NCBI GenBank assembly: GCA_964581385.1
Contig: CAZOOK010000024.1
Location: 32,898 to 96,897 of the forward strand
Direction: 5' to 3'
DNA: 64,000 bases
From: CAZOOK01 sp964581385
GTDB taxonomy: Bacteria; Pseudomonadota; Gammaproteobacteria; Nevskiales; Nevskiaceae
The notes under the pieces were generated by a model that had not been told where the DNA came from, made no database searches, and was given only the letters and a program-made list of their open reading frames with translations. The translations under genes and the position numbers were made by a program. This document shows positions 60,024-64,000 of this stretch, one piece after another (position 1 is the first letter of the stretch; each line of letters opens with the position of its first letter).

Positions 60024-61454
60024 ATGAACAAGGTCGCTATCCAGGCTTCCAGCGGAAGCCTTCCATCCTCAAGCACGGCGTCATCCGACTGGCCGGCCAG
60101 CTGGCAGGTCCTGTCGCATGGCATCCGCGCCGGACGCTATACCGATCCGGCATTCGCGCGCCTGGAATACGAACGGTTATGGAAACGGGCGTGGCAAGCC
60201 GCTGCCCGAGTCGACGAAATCCCGGAACCGGGCGATTTCACTACTTACGATATCGGTGACCAGTCGGTCATCATCGTTCGCGTCGACGCCGAAACGCTCA
60301 AGGCTTACCACAACGTCTGCCCGCATCGTGGCACTGCGCTATCGCCCGGCGGCTGTGGGCATTTTGCCAACGACAAGATCATCTGTCCGTTCCACGGCTG
60401 GCGCTGGGATCTTGCCGGCCGCAACGAATACGTGCTGGAACGTTCGGAATTTCGCGATGGGCAGCTGCGCGACAGCGACGTGGCCCTGCGCGAAGTCAAG
60501 CATGTCATCTTCGCCGGATTTGTCTTTATCAATTTCGATCCCAATCCGGAACCCTTCGACGACTTCATCGCCCCAGTGCGGAAAATGGTCGAGGATCTGG
60601 CCATCGGTGAGATGCACCACTACTGGTGGAAGGCTTTGCCAGTGGCAGCCAACTGGAAGGTGGCGCAAGAAGCTTTCTTCGAGGGTTACCACGTTCCGGC
60701 CACGCATCCACAGCTGGAGCCATCGGCGGCCGAGGTCATTTACAAGGGCCGTCCTGGTCCCGAAGCAGAGGCTGAATTCGCACATCGCAACGTCTTGACC
60801 GACGCGTTTCCGCACGGACACGGTCGTTTCTACGGCGGCAAGAAGACGCCGATGGCCGGCCACGTCAAGCGCGTGAACAACGTCGATCCGGTCGACGCCA
60901 TGGCTGCGCGACTGAATCTGCTGGTCGAAGGCATGGATGCGATGGTGCTCAAGGAAGACGTCGACATCGTCAAATCGCTGAAAGACAAGCCGATTCCGGA
61001 GGGATCGAATCTGGGCGCCGAATACGTCAAGGCCCTGTACGGCACCGCTGCGGCGCAGAAACGACCCATGCCTATGCCAACGCCGGAGACTCTGGGCATG
61101 TGGGGCGGCGAGGTATTCATCTTCCCCAATCTGCTGATTTTGCCGCAGGCCGGCAACGCCATGATCTACCGGGTACGGCCGGACGGGTTTAATCCTGACC
61201 ACTGCATCTTCGAGATCTATTCGACCAAGACCTATCCGGCAGCGGTCAAGCCGCCGCGGGCGACGGTGCAGCAGGTCACTGACATTTGGGACCCCGAGCA
61301 GGTGCTGCTGATTCCGCGGCAGGATATGAGCAATATTCCACGCATGCAGAAGGGCCTGCACTCAATAGGCTGCAAGCAGATCTGGCTCGCCGTCGAGCAG
61401 GAGAAGATGATCCTGAACATGCATCAGGAACTCGATCGGTATCTAAAGTCCTGA
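60024..61454 (+). CDS. Rieske-type ring-hydroxylating oxygenase, alpha (catalytic) subunit
   Basis: A 476-residue oxygenase component. The Rieske [2Fe-2S] site is CPHRG (C99, H101) and CPFHGW (C121, H124). The mononuclear iron site is NWKVAQEAFFEGYHVPATH with H223 and H228. The enzyme activates oxygen to hydroxylate an aromatic, alicyclic or similar compound. No beta subunit follows, so it is probably an alpha-only type. Electrons may come from the ferredoxin-reductase-like protein at 50.4 kb through an unseen ferredoxin, or from another reductase. Strong GGAGGT site; promoter with operator-like site C. Confidence 0.92.
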   Translation: MNKVAIQASSGSLPSSSTASSDWPASWQVLSHGIRAGRYTDPAFARLEYERLWKRAWQAAARVDEIPEPGDFTTYDIGDQSVIIVRVDAETLKAYHNVCPHRGTALSPGGCGHFANDKIICPFHGWRWDLAGRNEYVLERSEFRDGQLRDSDVALREVKHVIFAGFVFINFDPNPEPFDDFIAPVRKMVEDLAIGEMHHYWWKALPVAANWKVAQEAFFEGYHVPATHPQLEPSAAEVIYKGRPGPEAEAEFAHRNVLTDAFPHGHGRFYGGKKTPMAGHVKRVNNVDPVDAMAARLNLLVEGMDAMVLKEDVDIVKSLKDKPIPEGSNLGAEYVKALYGTAAAQKRPMPMPTPETLGMWGGEVFIFPNLLILPQAGNAMIYRVRPDGFNPDHCIFEIYSTKTYPAAVKPPRATVQQVTDIWDPEQVLLIPRQDMSNIPRMQKGLHSIGCKQIWLAVEQEKMILNMHQELDRYLKS

Positions 61455-61554
61455 GGACAGGAATCACATGTCCGAGTTGCGGGTTACTGTGGTGCCCCGG
61501 CAGCTCTCGTAAGCATCGCGCTCAGTTACGCCGGGCTGGGCAGCACCGTCCGCA

Positions 61555-62532
61555 TCAAGACTGCCAGGGTGACGGCAGACCGGGATCGGTCGAGACGATA
61601 ACGCGGCTCAGGAATTGCCGCAGAAGACGAGACTCGCTCTGATCGAATCCGCTCTCGGCGTCGTCAGTCGCCGCCGTCGCTACGGCAAGCAGTTCCATCA
61701 ACACGCGTTGTCCGGCTGGCATCAGCGAAAGCTGGCAGTCCGTTGACTCGCCCGTTGCGACGACAAGGCCGAGATCAGCAAGCTTGCGACCGCTTTCATT
61801 AGTAATGCGCACACCGGTGTACGAAACCAGGGTATCGAGCTCGGCAAGCGTGCGTCCGTCGCGAATGCCTAACATGCTGAGCGCGAGATACTCTGCGACG
61901 CCCAGGCCCCGGCGATCCAGCTCCGGCTGTATGCGCATAAAGATCTGGTGATAGGCGCGACCGAGCTGGTAGATGAGGAAATCCGGTGTGAAGGCACCTG
62001 GCGCTACAGGGGCGTCGGCCGGCGCTCCGGCGACCGCACGCTCCGCTGCTTTGGGCACCGCGAAAGCGAAGCGTCCGCCCTTGAATGCCAGCGGTTCGCG
62101 ATCGCAGTGGTCGAATTCCAGCACTTCCCCGACGAGGATGACGTGGTCTCCGCCCTCGTACTGGAAGGCGGTGCGGCACTGGAACCGCGCAACGCAGCCC
62201 TCAAGTAGCGGGATTCCATCCGGCCCACGCCCCAGCGTCAGCCCCGCAAAGCGATCGACACCGCGCTTCGAGAAATGACTGGCCAATTCATCCTGATCGC
62301 TGGCCAGCACGTGTACCGCAAAATAACGTGCCGCCAGGAACGTCTTGAGGTTTCGGGACGATCTGCTGATGCTCCACAGCACCATCGGCGGTTCCAGAGA
62401 AACCGAGTTGAAACTGTTTGCCGTCACACCGACATCAGCGCCCGCATCATCCGCCGTGGTAACAATGGTGACTCCCGTTGTGAACGTGCCCAGGGCTTGC
62501 CGAAAGCGTTTCGGATCAATCGTCTCAGCCAT
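61555..62532 (-). CDS. Flavin reductase fused to a MarR-like domain
   Basis: A 325-residue two-domain protein. Residues 1-165 are a flavin-reductase domain (FRQALGTFTTGVTIVTT, VGVTANSFNSVSLEPPMVLWS, DHVILVGEVLEFDHCDREPL). Residues 185-325 are a MarR-like winged helix (YLALSMLGIRDGRTLAELDTL and SGRKLADLGLVVATGESTD). The arrangement matches the reductase component (C1) of Acinetobacter p-hydroxyphenylacetate hydroxylase, whose MarR-like part holds the reductase in check until substrate binds. It should feed FMNH2 or FADH2 to a monooxygenase that is not in this window. Site D lies in its upstream gap. Confidence 0.85.
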   Translation of the reverse strand: MAETIDPKRFRQALGTFTTGVTIVTTADDAGADVGVTANSFNSVSLEPPMVLWSISRSSRNLKTFLAARYFAVHVLASDQDELASHFSKRGVDRFAGLTLGRGPDGIPLLEGCVARFQCRTAFQYEGGDHVILVGEVLEFDHCDREPLAFKGGRFAFAVPKAAERAVAGAPADAPVAPGAFTPDFLIYQLGRAYHQIFMRIQPELDRRGLGVAEYLALSMLGIRDGRTLAELDTLVSYTGVRITNESGRKLADLGLVVATGESTDCQLSLMPAGQRVLMELLAVATAATDDAESGFDQSESRLLRQFLSRVIVSTDPGLPSPWQS

Positions 62533-62596
62533 GGGATTTGCTCCTGATCGGCAACGGTCTTAAAGCGGTGTTGTGAGACATGTTCTACGTTTCATA

Positions 62597-62616
62597 AGTC
62601 AACATCGATGTTGACT
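62597..62616. promoter_or_regulatory. Perfect 20-bp palindrome, operator-like site D
   Basis: AGTCAACATCGATGTTGACT is a perfect 20-bp palindrome 65 bases ahead of the flavin reductase gene (minus strand) and about 290 ahead of the CoA-transferase genes (plus strand). TTATGA, a possible -10 box, borders it on the reductase side. It shares the TCAAC half-site with the other four sites but with six bases between half-sites, like site E and unlike A-C. Confidence 0.7.
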
Positions 62617-62909
62617 AGCTATTGAAGCAAGGCTAGTGTTACCAAGCGTTTGCAAGAAGGCGGTATGCGCGCCTGATGGCTCAGAAGCGCTGCTACGCGC
62701 ACTCTCGATCGGCGTCCACTGATCGTGCAGCATCTATGTCGTGACCGTGTGGCCGAGCGGGGTGAATTAAAGGGGCGATCGTCGGCGAGCATTGTGAAAT
62801 TAGACTCCCCACCAGAGGTCAGCACGTAAAGTGACTCGCTTATCGAAACATTTCAGCGAGACCCTGCCTCCCTGACAACGCATGGACAGGTTTTCTTGAG
62901 GAGCAGTTC
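62617..62909. other. Upstream region of the CoA-transferase genes
   Basis: Apart from site D at its left edge I see no gene or repeat here. GAGGAG (62898-62903) is a good ribosome site for the CoA-transferase subunit A gene. Confidence 0.45.
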
Positions 62910-63605
62910 ATGAACAAACTGTATCCCAGCGCCAAGGCCGCGCTGGACGGTATCTTACGCGACGGCATGACTTTGGCGGTCGGTGGCTTCGGCCTGTGCG
63001 GCATCCCGGAAGCGCTAATTGCTGCGCTGCGCGATACCGGCAGGAAGGACCTCACCGTCATCAGCAACAACGCCGGCGTCGACGGTTTCGGCCTGGGCCA
63101 GCTGCTAACCACCCGGCAGATCCGCAAGATGATCTCGTCGTACGTTGGTGAGAACAAGGAATTCGAGCGTCAGTACCTGGCCAAAGAGCTGGAACTGGAA
63201 TTCACCCCTCAAGGTACCCTGGCCGAAAAGCTGCGCGCCGGTGGCGCCGGCATTCCGGCCTTCTTCACCAAAACCGGGTACGGCACCATCGTCGCCGAGG
63301 GCAAGGAGACCCGCCAGTTCGACGGCGAGTGGTATGTAATGGAGCGGGCATTGAAGGCCGACGTTTCGCTGGTCAAGGCCTGGAAGGCGGACAAGTCCGG
63401 CAACCTGATCTACCGCAAGACCGCGCGCAATTTCAATCCGATGATCGCCGCCGTTGCGCCGTTGTGCGTCGCCGAAGTCGAGATCGTGGTCGAGACCGGC
63501 GAGCTGGAACCGGACCAGATTCATACCCCCGGCATCTACGTCAAAAGGCTAGTACACAACCCCCATTCGGAAAAGCGCATTGAGCAGCGCACAGTGAGAA
63601 ATTGA
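62910..63605 (+). CDS. 3-oxoacid CoA-transferase subunit A
   Basis: A 231-residue CoA-transferase alpha subunit. Family blocks are LAVGGFGLCGIPEALIAAL, TVISNNAGVDGFGLGQLL, SSYVGENKEFERQYL and GAGIPAFFTKTGYGT. It transfers CoA between succinyl-CoA and a 3-oxoacid, as in SCOT/ScoA or PcaI-type enzymes. It ends one base before subunit B. In this catabolic cluster it may activate or release a 3-oxo acid intermediate. Confidence 0.93.
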   Translation: MNKLYPSAKAALDGILRDGMTLAVGGFGLCGIPEALIAALRDTGRKDLTVISNNAGVDGFGLGQLLTTRQIRKMISSYVGENKEFERQYLAKELELEFTPQGTLAEKLRAGGAGIPAFFTKTGYGTIVAEGKETRQFDGEWYVMERALKADVSLVKAWKADKSGNLIYRKTARNFNPMIAAVAPLCVAEVEIVVETGELEPDQIHTPGIYVKRLVHNPHSEKRIEQRTVRN

Positions 63606-63606
63606 C

Positions 63607-64000
63607 ATGGCTTGGACTCGCGAACAGATGGCGCAGCGCGCCGCCGGTGAGCTGCAGGACGGCTTCTACGTCAACCTCGGAATCGGCTTGCCCACATTGG
63701 TGGCCAACTACATCCCGCCGGACATGGACGTGTGGCTGCAATCCGAGAACGGTTTGCTCGGCATCGGTCCTTTCCCGACGGAACAGGAGGTCGACGCCGA
63801 TCTGATCAACGCGGGCAAGCAAACTATCACCACCGTTCCCGGCAGCGCCTTTTTTTCCAGCGCCGATTCTTTCGCCATGATTCGCGGCGGCCACATCAAC
63901 CTGTCCATCCTCGGTGCGATGCAGGTGTCCGAAAAGGGCGACCTCGCCAACTGGATGGTGCCCGGCAAGATGGTCAAGGGCATGGGCGGGGCCATGGACC
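63607..64000 (+). CDS. 3-oxoacid CoA-transferase subunit B, cut by the window edge
   Basis: The first 131 residues of the beta subunit are in the window: MAWTREQMAQRAAGELQDG, VNLGIGLPTLVANYIP, the catalytic Glu in LQSENGLLGIGPFP, and FAMIRGGHINLSILGAMQVS. The family length is about 215 residues, so roughly 85 are missing at the right edge. It follows subunit A with one base between, so the two are translated together as the heteromeric enzyme. Confidence 0.93.
   Translation, partial: MAWTREQMAQRAAGELQDGFYVNLGIGLPTLVANYIPPDMDVWLQSENGLLGIGPFPTEQEVDADLINAGKQTITTVPGSAFFSSADSFAMIRGGHINLSILGAMQVSEKGDLANWMVPGKMVKGMGGAMD

Noticed and set aside
1..64000. CRISPR arrays, tRNA or rRNA genes and intact IS transposases
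   Set aside because: I looked for regularly spaced repeats, tRNA-like ends and DDE transposase motifs and saw none. A dedicated tRNA and CRISPR scan would settle this.

Overview
The window is a continuous stretch of GC-rich bacterial chromosome, almost certainly from a gammaproteobacterium. The main pointers are the order rhodanese(yibN-like)-grxC-secB-gpsA, the set coaBC-dut-argB, the block dnaA-dnaN-recF-gyrB on one strand back to back with rpmH-rnpA-yidD-yidC-mnmE on the other, and cstA followed by a YbdD-type small protein. The catabolic genes at the right end (Rieske oxygenase, acyl-CoA enzymes, TauD, CoA transferase) suit an environmental degrader such as Steroidobacter- or Nevskia-like lineages, but that assignment is inference. 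No tRNA, rRNA, CRISPR array, prophage or intact transposase was seen.

Layout. 0-1.6 kb: the tail of an unknown gene, an unassigned AT-richer stretch, and a secreted GH26 glycoside hydrolase. 1.6-7 kb: argB, dut, coaBC (minus strand), then lemA with a large M48 membrane protease (plus). 7-18.3 kb: a GGDEF/EAL protein, rpoZ-gmk-yicC (minus), glutaminyl cyclase, DAHP synthase, a DUF3187-like outer-membrane protein, LysR, GST, and a two-gene minus-strand unit for secreted repeat proteins. 18.8-24.7 kb: cstA-ybdD, envC, and the rhodanese-grxC-secB-gpsA run. 24.7-29.5 kb: a GT9 glycosyltransferase, a lipoprotein, and a chromosomal actin-like ATPase directly ahead of a membrane-type aldehyde dehydrogenase. 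29.6-33.8 kb: a five-gene copper-type operon (His/Cys-rich protein, TolC-like efflux protein, Met/His-rich protein, Tat-exported multicopper oxidase, cytochrome c). 33.9-36.7 kb: apaG, sufT, purE-purK.

36.7-46.8 kb is the replication-origin region: gyrB, recF, dnaN and dnaA on the minus strand, and rpmH, rnpA, yidD, yidC and mnmE on the plus strand. The only cluster of DnaA boxes seen lies between dnaA and dnaN (about 41.49-41.55 kb), which makes that gap the best oriC candidate. A fused isobutyryl-CoA mutase (IcmF) follows.

50.4-64 kb is an accessory catabolic region: ferredoxin reductase, quinone-oxidoreductase-like enzyme, an orphan E2 acyltransferase catalytic domain, an acyl-CoA dehydrogenase gene that has lost its middle, enoyl-CoA hydratase, acyl-CoA synthetase, TetR regulator, TauD dioxygenase, Rieske oxygenase, a flavin reductase fused to a MarR-like domain, and CoA-transferase subunits A and B (B cut by the window edge). 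Five intergenic regions here carry palindromes built on TCAAC/GTTGA half-sites placed on or beside promoter -10 boxes, so the genes look like one repressor-controlled regulon, probably under the local TetR protein. A 20-bp terminal repeat beginning with YTAG occurs three times in this region and in looser form after several other genes, which suggests past transposition and may relate to the dehydrogenase deletion.
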